From positions 3,660,038-3,724,037 of the forward strand of contig NZ_JACHIR010000001.1 of the NCBI RefSeq assembly GCF_014203355.1: 64,000 nt of DNA, written 5' to 3'. The notes under the pieces are model-generated. The model searched no databases, had not been told where the DNA came from, and saw nothing but the letters and a program-made list of their open reading frames with translations. Source of the DNA: Kutzneria kofuensis (GTDB taxonomy: Bacteria > Actinomycetota > Actinomycetes > Mycobacteriales > Pseudonocardiaceae). Shown here in pieces: positions 44,063 to 54,294 of the stretch. The position numbers and the translations under genes were made by a program. Position 1 is the first letter of the stretch. Each line of letters starts with the position of its first letter.

Positions 44063-44080
44063 CAGTAGAACGACGTTAAG
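44045..44080. promoter_or_regulatory. Tandem TetR operators
   Basis: CTTAACGTCGTTAAG (44045-44059) is a perfect 7-1-7 palindrome. A second, imperfect one (44066-44080, ending CGTTAAG) has its centre 21 bp away, two helical turns on the same DNA face. They lie between the divergent TetR gene and the monooxygenase stub and overlap the start of the stub. Confidence 0.75.
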
Positions 44081-44089
44081 CTGTCAGTC

Positions 44090-44683
44090 GTGAAACTCAG
44101 CCGGGACGCCGTCGTCCGCACCGCACTGGAGCTGCTCGACGCGGTCGGACTGGACGATCTGACGCTGCGCGGCGTGGCCGAACGGCTGCACGTTCAGGCA
44201 CCCGCCCTCTACTGGCACGTCCGCAACCGCCAGGACCTCGTCGACCAGATGGCCGCCGCGATGGTCCGCGACGGGCTCGGCGACCTGGTCACCGCCGGCG
44301 CGTGGATGGACCAGCTCGCCGACATCGCCCACGCCTACCGCCGGACCCTGCTGTCGCACCGCGACGGCGCCCGCGTGGTGGCCGAGGCCCGGGTCACCGA
44401 CCCGGCGATGAGCCGCCTGGTCGAGCTCGCCCTGCGCACGCTCACCTCCGCCGGCTTCACCACACCGGACGCGATGCGGGCTCTCGTTTCCGTGCTCACC
44501 TACGTCGCCGGCTTCGTCGCCGAGGAGCAGTCCCCTCGACCCCCGTCGGACGCCCCCGATCCAGCGTTGTTTCCGCTGCTCACCGCGGCTGGGGACCCGT
44601 CGCGGTACTGCACCGTCGAGACCTTCGAGTACGGCCTGGAGCTCCTGCTCAGCGGCCTGCGGCTGGCCCGGCTGTCTGCCTGA
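44090..44683 (+). CDS. TetR-family regulator (tetracycline-repressor C-terminal type)
   Basis: It encodes 197 aa from a GTG at 44090. The N-terminal helix-turn-helix (LTLRGVAERLHVQAPALYWHVRNRQDLVDQM) is of the TetR_C_1 subfamily, common beside FAD monooxygenases and exporters. The divergent gene is the remains of exactly such an enzyme. It likely represses itself and the former target through the tandem palindromes. Its stop codon falls inside the dispersed 52-bp repeat. Confidence 0.83.
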   Translation: MKLSRDAVVRTALELLDAVGLDDLTLRGVAERLHVQAPALYWHVRNRQDLVDQMAAAMVRDGLGDLVTAGAWMDQLADIAHAYRRTLLSHRDGARVVAEARVTDPAMSRLVELALRTLTSAGFTTPDAMRALVSVLTYVAGFVAEEQSPRPPSDAPDPALFPLLTAAGDPSRYCTVETFEYGLELLLSGLRLARLSA

Positions 44684-44727
44684 AACCTACATTCGGTGTG
44701 CCGCTGAGCGTGACTCGCGGGGGTTCA
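44676..44727. repeat. Dispersed 52-bp repeat, copy 2 (ends on the apbE stop codon)
   Basis: It matches 8666-8717 at 47 of 52 positions. The left end overlaps the last codons of the TetR gene, and the right end is the apbE stop. The matching left arm of the 88-bp inverted repeat is missing here, so this copy is not a full hairpin. Confidence 0.7.
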
Positions 44728-45459
44728 CGACACGTCGGCGACGAGGTAGGCGTCGAGGGCGGCCGAGCGGTGGACGACGAGGTCGGCGTCGACGACGAAG
44801 ACCAGGCAGCCGGGTTGGGCGTCGGCCCAGGCGATGCCGTCCCGTCCCATGGCGAACGCGGTGGTGGCGACGCAGTCCGCCGTGGTGAGGTCGGCCGCCA
44901 CGACCGTCACGCTGAGCAGGCCGCGGGCCGGCAGGCCGGTGCGGCCGTCGAGGATGTGCTCGCCCCGCTCGTACGTCGCCGAGGTCGCCACGGCAAGGTC
45001 GCGAACGCCCAGCACAGCGCACATGCGGTCGGCCTGCTGCGGGTGTCTGATGCCGACCAGCCAGGGACGACCCGGCTCAGGCTCGCCGGCCGCCACGACG
45101 TCGCCGCCGGCGTTCACGCAAAACCGTGTCGCTCCGCTGTTCCGCAGCTGGTCGGCGGCGCGCTGCACGGCCCAGCCCTTCACCACGCCGCACGGGTCGA
45201 AGGACCGCCCGGGCGGCGTCGCCGTGAACGCGCCGTCGCTGATCCGCTCGTAGTGCCGGCAGATGCCGAGCACCTCGGCCAGCTCCGCCGACACGTCGGC
45301 AACCTCGCCGCGGCCGTAGCGGCTGACCTCGCTGTCCGGCCGGAACGGGCTGAACCGGGCGTCCACCCGCCGCAGGCCGGCATACAGCGGCGCGATGTCG
45401 ACCGGATCCCGGACGTCCACCGAGACCGGCATCCCCATCACCTGCTCGACGTGCCGCAT
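44725..45459 (-). CDS. apbE: FAD:protein FMN transferase (ApbE family)
   Basis: It encodes 244 aa. ApbE features are FSPFRPDSEVSRYGRG, FDPCGVVKGWAVQRAAD, VNAGGDVVA, and the metal/FAD segment SATYERGEHILDGRTG. The enzyme attaches FMN covalently to a Thr of target flavoproteins. No signal peptide or lipobox is seen, unlike many bacterial ApbE proteins, so it is probably cytoplasmic. It is convergent with the TetR gene. No flavoprotein target is adjacent. Confidence 0.87.
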   Translation of the reverse strand: MRHVEQVMGMPVSVDVRDPVDIAPLYAGLRRVDARFSPFRPDSEVSRYGRGEVADVSAELAEVLGICRHYERISDGAFTATPPGRSFDPCGVVKGWAVQRAADQLRNSGATRFCVNAGGDVVAAGEPEPGRPWLVGIRHPQQADRMCAVLGVRDLAVATSATYERGEHILDGRTGLPARGLLSVTVVAADLTTADCVATTAFAMGRDGIAWADAQPGCLVFVVDADLVVHRSAALDAYLVADVS

Positions 45460-45571
45460 GAACCCCAGAATGGGCCGCGAGCCTGTGCCTCACCTGTGGG
45501 AGTTCTGTCGGCGAGCTGTCGACCGGGGCGTCGAGTCGTCACATGTCGCCGCGCTGACGCACCATGGTCAC

Positions 45572-46276
45572 GTGCGAGCTGACAAGGCCGAAGCCCCGGT
45601 CCGACTGCTGGTGGTCGACGACGAGCCCCACATCGCCGACCTGGTGGCCACGGTGGCGAAGTACGAGGGCTGGCAGGCCCGCGTCGCCAACAACGGCTCG
45701 GCGGCGCTGACCGAGGCGGCCGCGTTCAACCCGGACATCGTCGTGCTCGACCTGATGCTGCCCGACCTGGACGGCTTCACCGTGCTGGACCGGCTGCGGT
45801 CCAGCGGCGCGATGGTGCCGGTGGTGTTCCTGACCGCCAAGGACGCCACCGCCGACCGGGTCGCCGGCCTGACCCGCGGCGGCGACGACTACCTGGTCAA
45901 GCCGTTCGCGGTGGAGGAGCTGATGGCCCGGCTGCGGGCCGTGCTGCGCCGCACCACCGGCCCCGGCTGGAAGCGCTCCGTGCTCGCGGTGGAGGACCTC
46001 GAGCTGGACGAGGACACCCGTGAGGTGCGGCGGGGCGACCAGAACGTGTCGCTCACGCCCACGGAGTTCGAGCTGCTGCGCTACCTGATGCGGCGCTCGC
46101 CCGCCGTGCTGACCAAGGCCCAGATCCTCGACCACGTGTGGGACTACGACTTCGGCGGTCGGTCCAATGTGGTCGAACTGGTCATCTCACACCTGCGCCG
46201 CAAGCTCGACACCGGCAACGAGCCGCTGATCCACACGATCCGCGGCGTCGGCTACGTGGTCCGCCGGGCCACCTGA
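45572..46276 (+). CDS. OmpR/PhoB-family response regulator
   Basis: It encodes 234 aa from a GTG at 45572. The receiver domain has the acidic pair VVDDEP, phosphorylated Asp60 (VVLDLMLPD), Thr in FLTAKD and Lys in LVKPF. A winged-helix DNA-binding domain follows (TPTEFELLRYLM, HVWDYDFGGRSNVVELVISHLRRKL, IRGVGYVVR). The stop overlaps the kinase start (TGATG). The signal sensed is unknown. Confidence 0.9.
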   Translation: MRADKAEAPVRLLVVDDEPHIADLVATVAKYEGWQARVANNGSAALTEAAAFNPDIVVLDLMLPDLDGFTVLDRLRSSGAMVPVVFLTAKDATADRVAGLTRGGDDYLVKPFAVEELMARLRAVLRRTTGPGWKRSVLAVEDLELDEDTREVRRGDQNVSLTPTEFELLRYLMRRSPAVLTKAQILDHVWDYDFGGRSNVVELVISHLRRKLDTGNEPLIHTIRGVGYVVRRAT

Positions 46277-47742
46277 TGACCAGACTGACCGCCGCCTGGC
46301 GGCGGCTGCGTCTCGGCACCCAACTCGCACTGGCCCTGGGCGCACTGGCGCTGGTGGTGTTCGGGCTGGTCGGCGTCGTCACGACATCGCTGCTGCACCA
46401 GTACCTGGACAACCGGCTGGGCGAGCAGCTGTCCACGACGTTGGGCCAGTTCAAGTCGACCAACTACATCAACCTGCAGCCGGGCAAGTTCGGGCACGGC
46501 AGCGCGTCCGACCACGACCCGCCGATCGGCGTGATGGTCGAGTTCAGTCCCGGCAACAACGTCAAACTGACCGACAGCACCGTCCATCCGCCGGTGGACG
46601 GTCAACTGGTGGTCGCGCTGGCCGCGCGGGCGCTGGTCAGCGGTCCCGTGCATCCCGAGCAGGACATCGTGGCCGGCGGAATCCGGTACCGGTTCATGGC
46701 GGCGACGGTCACGAACAGCCCCGTGCTGAAGAAGGTCGCCGTCGTCGGGCTGTCCGAGAGCGACACCGAGGCCACCATCCGCCGGATGATCATGGTCAAC
46801 CTGGTGACCTTCGGCATCGCGCTGGTGGTGCTGGTCGGCGTCGGGCAGCAGGTGCTGCGGCGCGGGCTGCGGCCGCTGGCCGACATGTCCTCCACCGCGC
46901 ACACCGTCGCCTCCACCGACCTGACCGCCAACTCCGTCGATTTGTCCGTGCGGGCCAAGGGCGAGGGCGGTGGCATCGAGGTCGAGGAACTGCGGTCCGC
47001 GTTCAACGTGATGATCGATCACATCGACCACTCGCTGGCCGCGCGGTCCGCCGCCGAGCAGCGCCTGCGGCAGTTCGTCGCCGACGCCTCGCACGAGCTC
47101 CGCACCCCGCTGACCTCGATCCGCGGCTACGCCGACCTCTTCGCGTACGCCGCGGCCAACGAGCCGGCGGAGCGGGAGCGGCACCTGGCACGGATGCGGG
47201 AGGAAGCCGGCCGGATGAGCCTGCTGCTCGACGACCTGCTGCTGTTGGCCCGGCTGGACGCCGCCGAGGCGCCGCTGCGCCCCGAGCCCGTCGACCTCGT
47301 CGAGATCGCCGTGGCCGCCGCCGACGGCTTCCAGGCCGGGCACCCCGACCACCCGTTCACGCTGGAGGTCGAGCCGTCGGCGCTGCCCCTGGTCGGCGAC
47401 CCCATGCGGCTGCGGCAGGTGCTGGACAACCTGCTCACCAACGCCGCCGTGCACACCGATGCCGGCACGCCCGTGTGGCTGCGGCTGCGGTCCGAGCCGG
47501 GATGGGCTGTCGCCGAGGTCGCCGACGGCGGGCCCGGCATCAGCCCGGAGAACCAGGCCCGGGTGTTCGACCGGTTCTACCGGGTCGACGACTCCCGCAC
47601 GCGGCGCAGCGGCGGCACCGGACTCGGGCTGTCCGTCGTGCACTCGCTCGTCACCGCGCACGGTGGCGCCGTCACCCTGCAGAGCCGGCCCGGCGCCACC
47701 GTGTTCACGGTGCGGTTGCCGCTGTCAGCCGGCCAGGTGTGA
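46276..47742 (+). CDS. Sensor histidine kinase
   Basis: It encodes 488 aa. Two membrane helices (about 15-38 and 172-192) enclose a ~130-residue extracellular sensor domain. A HAMP domain is followed by the phosphoacceptor His273 (DASHELRTPLTSI), N box QVLDNLLTNAAVH, and G boxes DGGPGI and GGTGLGLSVV. It is co-translated with the response regulator. Its 3' end overlaps the convergent aldo/keto reductase by 18 bp. Confidence 0.9.
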   Translation: MTRLTAAWRRLRLGTQLALALGALALVVFGLVGVVTTSLLHQYLDNRLGEQLSTTLGQFKSTNYINLQPGKFGHGSASDHDPPIGVMVEFSPGNNVKLTDSTVHPPVDGQLVVALAARALVSGPVHPEQDIVAGGIRYRFMAATVTNSPVLKKVAVVGLSESDTEATIRRMIMVNLVTFGIALVVLVGVGQQVLRRGLRPLADMSSTAHTVASTDLTANSVDLSVRAKGEGGGIEVEELRSAFNVMIDHIDHSLAARSAAEQRLRQFVADASHELRTPLTSIRGYADLFAYAAANEPAERERHLARMREEAGRMSLLLDDLLLLARLDAAEAPLRPEPVDLVEIAVAAADGFQAGHPDHPFTLEVEPSALPLVGDPMRLRQVLDNLLTNAAVHTDAGTPVWLRLRSEPGWAVAEVADGGPGISPENQARVFDRFYRVDDSRTRRSGGTGLGLSVVHSLVTAHGGAVTLQSRPGATVFTVRLPLSAGQV

Positions 47743-48753
47743 CTGCGCCCAGAGGTCGATGCCCGACTCCACCGCGTGCTTGTCGATCGCCGCCAGCTCG
47801 TCGTCCGTCAGCGGCGGGGCCGACAGCGCCGCCACGTTGTCCTCCAACTGCTGCACCGAGCTCGCCCCGATCAGCGCCGACGTCACCCTCGGGTCGCGCA
47901 GCGCCCAGGTCAGCGCCAGCTGCGCCAGCGACTGGCCGCGCTGCCGGGCGATCTCGTTCAACGCCCGCACCCGGGCCAGGTTCTCGTCCGACAACAGGCC
48001 CGTCGACAGCGACTTGTCCTGCGACGCCCGGGAGCCCTCCGGCACCCCGTTCAGGTACTTGTCCGTCAGCATGCCCTGGCCCAGCGGCGAGAAGGCGATG
48101 CAGCCCGCGCCCACCTCGTCCAACGCGTCCAGCAGCTCCGACTCGATCCACCGGTTCAACATCGAGTAGGACGGCTGGTGGATCAGCAGCGGCACCCCCG
48201 CCGTGCGCAGGATCTCCGCCGCCTCGCGGGTCTTCGTCGCCGAGTAGGAGGAGATGCCCACGTACAGCGCCTTGCCCTGCTGGTAGGCGCTCACCAGCGC
48301 GCCCATCGTCTCTTCCAGCGGCGTGTCCGGGTCGAAGCGGTGCGAGTAGAAGATGTCCACGTAGTCCAGGCCCATGCGCTTGAGCGACTGGTCCAGCGAC
48401 GCCGTCAGGTACTTCCGGCTGCCCCATTCCCCGTACGGGCCCGGCCACATGTCGTAGCCCGCCTTCGTCGAGATCACCAGCTCGTCCCGGTACGGCGCCA
48501 GGTCGTCGGCGAGCATCCGCCCGAAGTTCCGCTCCGCGCTGCCGTACGGCGGTCCGTAGTTGTTGGCCAGGTCGAAGTGTGTGATGCCCAGGTCGAACGC
48601 CCGGCGCACGATCTCCCGGCCCGTCTCGTACGGCCGGTCGTCGCCGAAGTTGTGCCACAACCCCAGCGAGATCCCCGGCAGCCGCAGCCCGCTGCGCCCG
48701 CACCGCCGGTAGGTCATGTCCTCGTAACGCGCTCCCGCCGCCTCGTACGGCAC
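47725..48753 (-). CDS. Aldo/keto reductase, YghZ (L-glyceraldehyde-3-phosphate reductase) type
   Basis: It encodes 342 aa. The start YRRCGRSGLRLPGISLGLWHNFG and the ANNYGPPYGSAERNFG segment are diagnostic of the YghZ/Kv-beta-like subgroup. The tetrad Asp (HFDLANNYG), Tyr, Lys (STKAGYDMWPGPYG) and His (YSHRFDP) is present. Relatives reduce methylglyoxal and L-glyceraldehyde-3-phosphate with NADPH. The GTG at 48753 gives the same N-terminal length as E. coli YghZ. Confidence 0.86.
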   Translation of the reverse strand: MPYEAAGARYEDMTYRRCGRSGLRLPGISLGLWHNFGDDRPYETGREIVRRAFDLGITHFDLANNYGPPYGSAERNFGRMLADDLAPYRDELVISTKAGYDMWPGPYGEWGSRKYLTASLDQSLKRMGLDYVDIFYSHRFDPDTPLEETMGALVSAYQQGKALYVGISSYSATKTREAAEILRTAGVPLLIHQPSYSMLNRWIESELLDALDEVGAGCIAFSPLGQGMLTDKYLNGVPEGSRASQDKSLSTGLLSDENLARVRALNEIARQRGQSLAQLALTWALRDPRVTSALIGASSVQQLEDNVAALSAPPLTDDELAAIDKHAVESGIDLWAQSHLAG

Positions 48754-48956
48754 GGTCTCGCCTCCCCGCTCTGCCAGCCCACCCGAACGGACGCGAGTCT
48801 AGGTCCGTTCGAGGTCACGGGCTGAGCACAGCGCGGCGCCCCGGCCCGACACAGGAGGCGCGGACCGGCCCGGGGCGGGACAATCGAGCTGAGGGCCGTG
48901 CGGGAAGGATTCCCAATGACGTTGTCAAGCGGTAGCGGTGATAGGCGGTGAGCCTG

Positions 48957-50162
48957 TCAGGCTGCTGCGCTGCCTGGTCGTGGCACGTGGGGCTGGAACG
49001 TTCGTTCGTCGCGGACGAGCGCCCACACGACGTTGAGGCGTCGACGCGCCAGGGCCAGTACGGCCTGCTTGTGGACCTTGCCCTCGTGCCGTTTGCGTTC
49101 GTAGAAGGCCTTCGACTCCGGACACCGGACGATGGCGTACTGCGCGGACAGGTAGAACGCCCGCAGCAGCCGCCGGTTGTAGCGGCGCGGACGGCGCAGG
49201 TTGCCCTGAACCCGGCCGGAGTCACGCGGGACCGGCGCCAGGCCGGCGACACCGGCCAGCCGGTCAACGCTGCCGAACGCGGCCGGATCCCCGCCGGTCA
49301 GAGCGATGATCTCGGCCCCGAGCAACGGCCCGATGCCGGGCATGCTCAGGATCACGGCGGCGTGCCGGTGCTGGCGAAACCGGCCCTCGATCAGGGCGTC
49401 GGTCTCCGCGATCTCCTCATCCAGGGCCATCACCCCCTTGGCCAGCCGCGCCGTCATGGCCGCGGCAGTGGACTGTCCGGGAACGGCGGTGAGCTGGGCC
49501 CGGGCTGCGGCGATCGCGGTCGCGGCGATTGCGGCGCCGTTGCGGACCTTGCGGGCCCGCAGCCAGGTGGCCAGCTCGGCCTGGCCGCACTCCCGCAGCG
49601 CGGCGGGAGTCTGAAAGCCGGTCAACAGCACCAGCGCGGCTTTGGAGGAGCTGTAGTCAAAGGCTCGTTCCAGGGCGGGGAAGTACTCCAGGATCTGGGC
49701 GCGCAGCCGGTTGATCGCCCTCGTGCGGTCGGCGGTCAGGTCGTAGCGGCGGGCGGTCAGGATCCGCAGGTCCACGGCGATCTCGTCGCCGGCGGTCATC
49801 GGGTGCAGGTCGCGGCGCATGCGGGCCTGGTCGGCGATGATGAACGCGTCCTTGGCGTCACTTTTGCCCGATCCTCGGTAGCCGGCCGAGGCGTGGTGGA
49901 CGGTGCGGCCGGGGATGTAGAGCAGGGCCTGGTCGTGGTTGACCAACAGGGCGATCAGCAGCGCGCCGCCGCCGGCGTTGAGATCGATCGCCCACAGCAC
50001 GTCGGGCGACAGCGCTCGGACATCGGCGATCAGCTCCAGCAGTTCGGCCTCGTTGTTGGGCACTCGCCGGGACAGGATCTTGTCGCCCTCGGCGTTGATC
50101 ACCACGCAGTGGTGGTGGGCTTTGCCCGCGTCCACACCGGCCCACAGTTGCGGCACGGCCAC
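48957..50162 (-). CDS. IS110-family transposase (DEDD recombinase)
   Basis: It encodes 401 aa, full length. The RuvC-like N-terminus has Asp in WAGVDAGKAHHHC, Asp in WAIDLNAGGG, and KSDAKDAFIIADQAR. The C-terminal Tnp_20 part has SMPGIGPLLGAEIIALTGGDPAAFGSVDRLAGVAGLAP and a Ser-containing RDSGRVQGN. These proteins recombine DNA guided by an RNA from the element's non-coding end. The start is at 50162 (GTG/ATG region after GGGAGG). Confidence 0.87.
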   Translation of the reverse strand: MAVPQLWAGVDAGKAHHHCVVINAEGDKILSRRVPNNEAELLELIADVRALSPDVLWAIDLNAGGGALLIALLVNHDQALLYIPGRTVHHASAGYRGSGKSDAKDAFIIADQARMRRDLHPMTAGDEIAVDLRILTARRYDLTADRTRAINRLRAQILEYFPALERAFDYSSSKAALVLLTGFQTPAALRECGQAELATWLRARKVRNGAAIAATAIAAARAQLTAVPGQSTAAAMTARLAKGVMALDEEIAETDALIEGRFRQHRHAAVILSMPGIGPLLGAEIIALTGGDPAAFGSVDRLAGVAGLAPVPRDSGRVQGNLRRPRRYNRRLLRAFYLSAQYAIVRCPESKAFYERKRHEGKVHKQAVLALARRRLNVVWALVRDERTFQPHVPRPGSAAA

Positions 50163-50345
50163 CTCCCGTCGTCGTTCGTGCCAGACACCCAGCAGACGAC
50201 CTCGCCGTCACGTCCTTATGCAGCGATTGTTTCGCTCATCCCAATCAGCGGCCGAGTCGTCGCAGGACCCCGGGCGGCCAATCCTTCCCAGCCACACCAA
50301 CGGCTCCGTCATGACAGCCACACCCGAGGTCCCCGGGCCTTCCTG
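50163..50345 (-). ncRNA. Candidate bridge-RNA region of the IS110 element
   Basis: In IS110-group elements the RNA that pairs with donor and target DNA comes from the non-coding end just upstream of the transposase gene. This 183-bp stretch is in that place, carries no coding frame, and contains GC-rich complementary segments (for example CCGGGC / GCCCGG-type pairs around 50270 and 50335). Boundaries and fold are not determined. Confidence 0.4.
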
Positions 50346-50394
50346 ATCTTACGACTGACCAGAACCGACCCGACTCAGAAGATAAGGACGCGTG

Positions 50395-50895
50395 ATGACC
50401 GACAACGACACCCAGATCCGGGTCGACGCGGGCAGGTTGTGGGCGGGGGCGGTGGCAACGGCGCTGGTGGCGGGGCTGATCGCGGTGGTGGGCATCCTGA
50501 TCGCCCGGGGCATCGTGCACGTGGACGTGCTGGCCCCGAAGGGCGAGGGGGTGTGGGGCAACGCCAACACGGTGACGTACGCGCTGGTGTCGGCGGCGGT
50601 CGCCCTGGCGGCGACGGGGCTGCTGCATCTCCTGCTGCTGACGACGCCGAGGGCGACGACGTTCTTCACCTGGATCATGGTCCTGCTGACGCTGATCGCG
50701 GTGGTGCTGCCGCTGAGCCTGCCGGTGGACCTGGCCAGCCGGGTGACGACGGGCCTGATCAACCTGGCCATCGGGCTGGCGGTGACGAGCATCCTGACGA
50801 GCTTCGCGCCGGGCACGGTCCGGATCGAGCCGCCGCAGCACCAGCAGCGGCACATCGGCCCGTACGACGAGACGGTGGAGTGGCGCGAGCAGTGA
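50395..50895 (+). CDS. Four-helix membrane protein, DUF6069-like
   Basis: It encodes 166 aa from the ATG at 50395, with AAGGA 6 bases upstream. Four hydrophobic segments (about 18-40, 62-84, 90-107, 112-135) and a charged C-terminal tail (RIEPPQHQQRHIGPYDETVEW) are visible. The layout resembles the uncharacterised actinobacterial DUF6069 family. It converges on the DUF4190 gene with no gap. No role can be stated. Confidence 0.6.
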   Translation: MTDNDTQIRVDAGRLWAGAVATALVAGLIAVVGILIARGIVHVDVLAPKGEGVWGNANTVTYALVSAAVALAATGLLHLLLLTTPRATTFFTWIMVLLTLIAVVLPLSLPVDLASRVTTGLINLAIGLAVTSILTSFAPGTVRIEPPQHQQRHIGPYDETVEWREQ

Positions 50896-51939
50896 TCAAC
50901 GCGGGGGCAGGTGCAGCGACACCCGGATGACCCGGGCCTGGTCGGTGCCGTCATGGCTGTCGGCGTCGTCCAGGGCGTCGTCGAAGCTGTCCTCGTCGGT
51001 GGCCGCGGCGGCCCGCTGCCGGGCGGCGAGTTCGAGCTGCTTCTCGGCGACGAGCTTGTCGAACACCGGCTGGATGTCGGCCGGCCACGGCCCGGCCTTC
51101 AACACGTCGATCTCCTTCTGCACAACGGGAACCGACCGCGCGACAACGTCCCGCTCGGCGGTCCACGTGTCGGTGTCGGCCTCCTCGTCGACGATCTGGT
51201 TGTACGGCGCGACGGCGGCCAGGTACCGCTTCTGGTCCTCGGTGTAGGGGCTGCCGGAATCCTTGGCGTGGCCGGTCATCTTGGCCCCTTTGACGTCGGC
51301 GTAGTAGCACTTCACCGACCGGTCGCCGCGGGCCCAGGAAGCCTGCTGCGGGTACAGGTAGTGCACGTCGATGTCGGGGTAGTTCAGCCCGGGCGTCAGG
51401 AACCGGTCGGAGTCGGCGGTGCACTTGGACCGGCCGACGGCCTGGACGGCGGTCACGCCGGGGTAGGACGTTCCCGACAGCGGCTCGACGGCGAACACCT
51501 CGGCGTCGTGCGGTTGGACGCAGTCCCGGACGGTCACGGCCTTGCTGGTGTTGTCCCGGTCGAAGCACTGCCCGGGCTGGAAGTTGTAGCTGACGTTCGC
51601 CCCGGACGACGCGGCCTGCTGGGAGGCGGCCTGCTGGAACCCGTACACGAAGGCGAAGCTGATGAATGCCACCCAGGCCAGCGCCCACACGCCGGACAGC
51701 ACGATGCCGGAGACGGCGAGGCCCTTGCCGCGCTGCCGGGTGCGCCGGATGTCGGCCAGCGCGACGATGCCGAAGATGACGCCGAGCACCGCGCCGACGA
51801 AGCCGACAATGCCGAGCACGAAGGACGTGATGGCGAAGCCGTTGACGCCGGGCTTCACGCCGACCAGCGGGCCGGGCTGGGCCGGCGGCATGGCCGGATA
51901 GTTCTGGTACGCGGGCTGCTGCTCGTGCTCGGTGGACAT
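50896..51939 (-). CDS. DUF4190 / septum-formation domain membrane protein
   Basis: It encodes 347 aa. A Pro-rich cytoplasmic N-terminus (PAMPPAQPGPLVGVKPG) is followed by two membrane helices with the DUF4190 motif (ITSFVLGIVGFVGAVLGVIFGIVALADIRRTRQRGKGLAVSGIVLSGVWAL split by short loops). The extracytoplasmic part has the Septum_form pattern: GQCFD, VRDCVQPHDAEVFA, SKCTADS and CYYAD with paired cysteines. It ends in an acidic tail. Proteins of this type sit in the cell envelope; the function is unknown. Confidence 0.75.
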   Translation of the reverse strand: MSTEHEQQPAYQNYPAMPPAQPGPLVGVKPGVNGFAITSFVLGIVGFVGAVLGVIFGIVALADIRRTRQRGKGLAVSGIVLSGVWALAWVAFISFAFVYGFQQAASQQAASSGANVSYNFQPGQCFDRDNTSKAVTVRDCVQPHDAEVFAVEPLSGTSYPGVTAVQAVGRSKCTADSDRFLTPGLNYPDIDVHYLYPQQASWARGDRSVKCYYADVKGAKMTGHAKDSGSPYTEDQKRYLAAVAPYNQIVDEEADTDTWTAERDVVARSVPVVQKEIDVLKAGPWPADIQPVFDKLVAEKQLELAARQRAAAATDEDSFDDALDDADSHDGTDQARVIRVSLHLPPR

Positions 51940-52081
51940 GTCCGAATTACCGCCGTTCTCCCCTTAACGGACAGGCAGAGGTTACCGCCCGCGCCGCCCG
52001 CCTCTGCTGTGAAATACCACTAACAAGCGAATTCAGAAAGTCGCGATGGACTGCACAGCGGCAGGGGTTCAGACTTCGGCC

Positions 52082-53112
52082 ATGAAGGCACTGGTCAAGG
52101 CCGACGCGGCGCCGGGTCTCGAGCTCACCGACGTGCCGGACCCGCAGGTGGGGCCCGGTGACGTGGCGGTGCGGGTGCTCCGCACCGGCATCTGCGGCAC
52201 CGACCTGCACATCGATTCCTGGGACGACTGGGCGGCCCGCAACGTCACGCCGCCGCTGGTCCTCGGGCACGAGTTCGTCGGCGAGGTGGTGGAGACCGGC
52301 CGGGACGTCACCGGCGTCAAGGTCGGCGACCTGATCAGTGGCGAGGGCCACCTGGTCTGCGGCACGTGCCGCAACTGCAAGGCCGGCCGCCGCCACCTGT
52401 GCGCCAACACCCGCGGCCTGGGCGTGCACAGCAACGGGGCGTTCGCCCAGTTCGCGGTGCTGCCGGAGCAGAACGCGTGGGTGCACCGCACCGAGGTGGA
52501 CCTGGACGTCGCGGCGATCTTCGACCCGCTGGGCAACGCGGTGCACACGGCGCTGTCCTTCCCGGTCATCGGCGAGGACGTGCTGATCACCGGCGCCGGC
52601 CCGATCGGCATCATGGCCGCGGCCATCGCCCGGCACGCGGGCGCCCGCCACGTCGTGATCACCGACGTCAGCGAGCACCGGTTGGAGCTGGCCCGCAAGG
52701 TGGGCGTGGACCTGGCGCTCAACGTCTCGGAGGCGACGCTGGCCGACGCCTACGACCGGCTGAACATGTCCGAGGGCTTCGACGTGGGCATGGAGATGTC
52801 CGGGCAGCCGAGCGCGCTGCAGGAGATGATCGCCAACATGTCGCACGGCGGCCGGATCGCCATGCTGGGGCTGCCGGCCCGCGAGTTCCCGGTGGACTGG
52901 GGCTCGGTGGTGCTGAAGATGCTGCACCTGAAGGGCATCTACGGCCGGGAGATGTTCGAGACCTGGTACTCGATGTCGGTGCTGCTGCAGGCCGGCCTGG
53001 ACGTCGCCCCGGTGATCACGCACAAGTTCCACTACACCGAGCACCGCGCGGCCTTCGACACGACACGGGCGGGCCGCTGCGGCAAGGTGCTCCTCGACTG
53101 GACGGAGAAGTG

Positions 53113-53113
<1 letters not shown>
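52082..53113 (+). CDS. tdh: L-threonine 3-dehydrogenase
   Basis: It encodes 343 aa from the ATG at 52082 (E. coli Tdh has 341). Catalytic zinc residues are in GICGTDLHI (Cys38) and GHEFVGEV; the structural zinc site is [15 protein letters not shown]. The NAD fold has [18 protein letters not shown]. The segment [13 protein letters not shown] is typical. It oxidises L-threonine to 2-amino-3-ketobutyrate for the ligase encoded next. The kbl ATG overlaps its stop (TGATG). Confidence 0.92.

Positions 53114-54290
<1,177 letters not shown>

Positions 54291-54294
<4 letters not shown>

Larger units (their letters stand above)
48902..50345. mobile_element. IS110-family insertion sequence
   Basis: A single transposase on the minus strand is flanked by non-coding ends. 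A 10-bp inverted pair, GGGAAGGATT (48902-48911) and its complement (50280-50289), lies around it. The exact ends are uncertain because IS110 elements lack standard terminal repeats; 48902 and 50345 are estimates. The longer non-coding end lies upstream of the transposase, as in the IS110 (not IS1111) subgroup. Confidence 0.6.
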
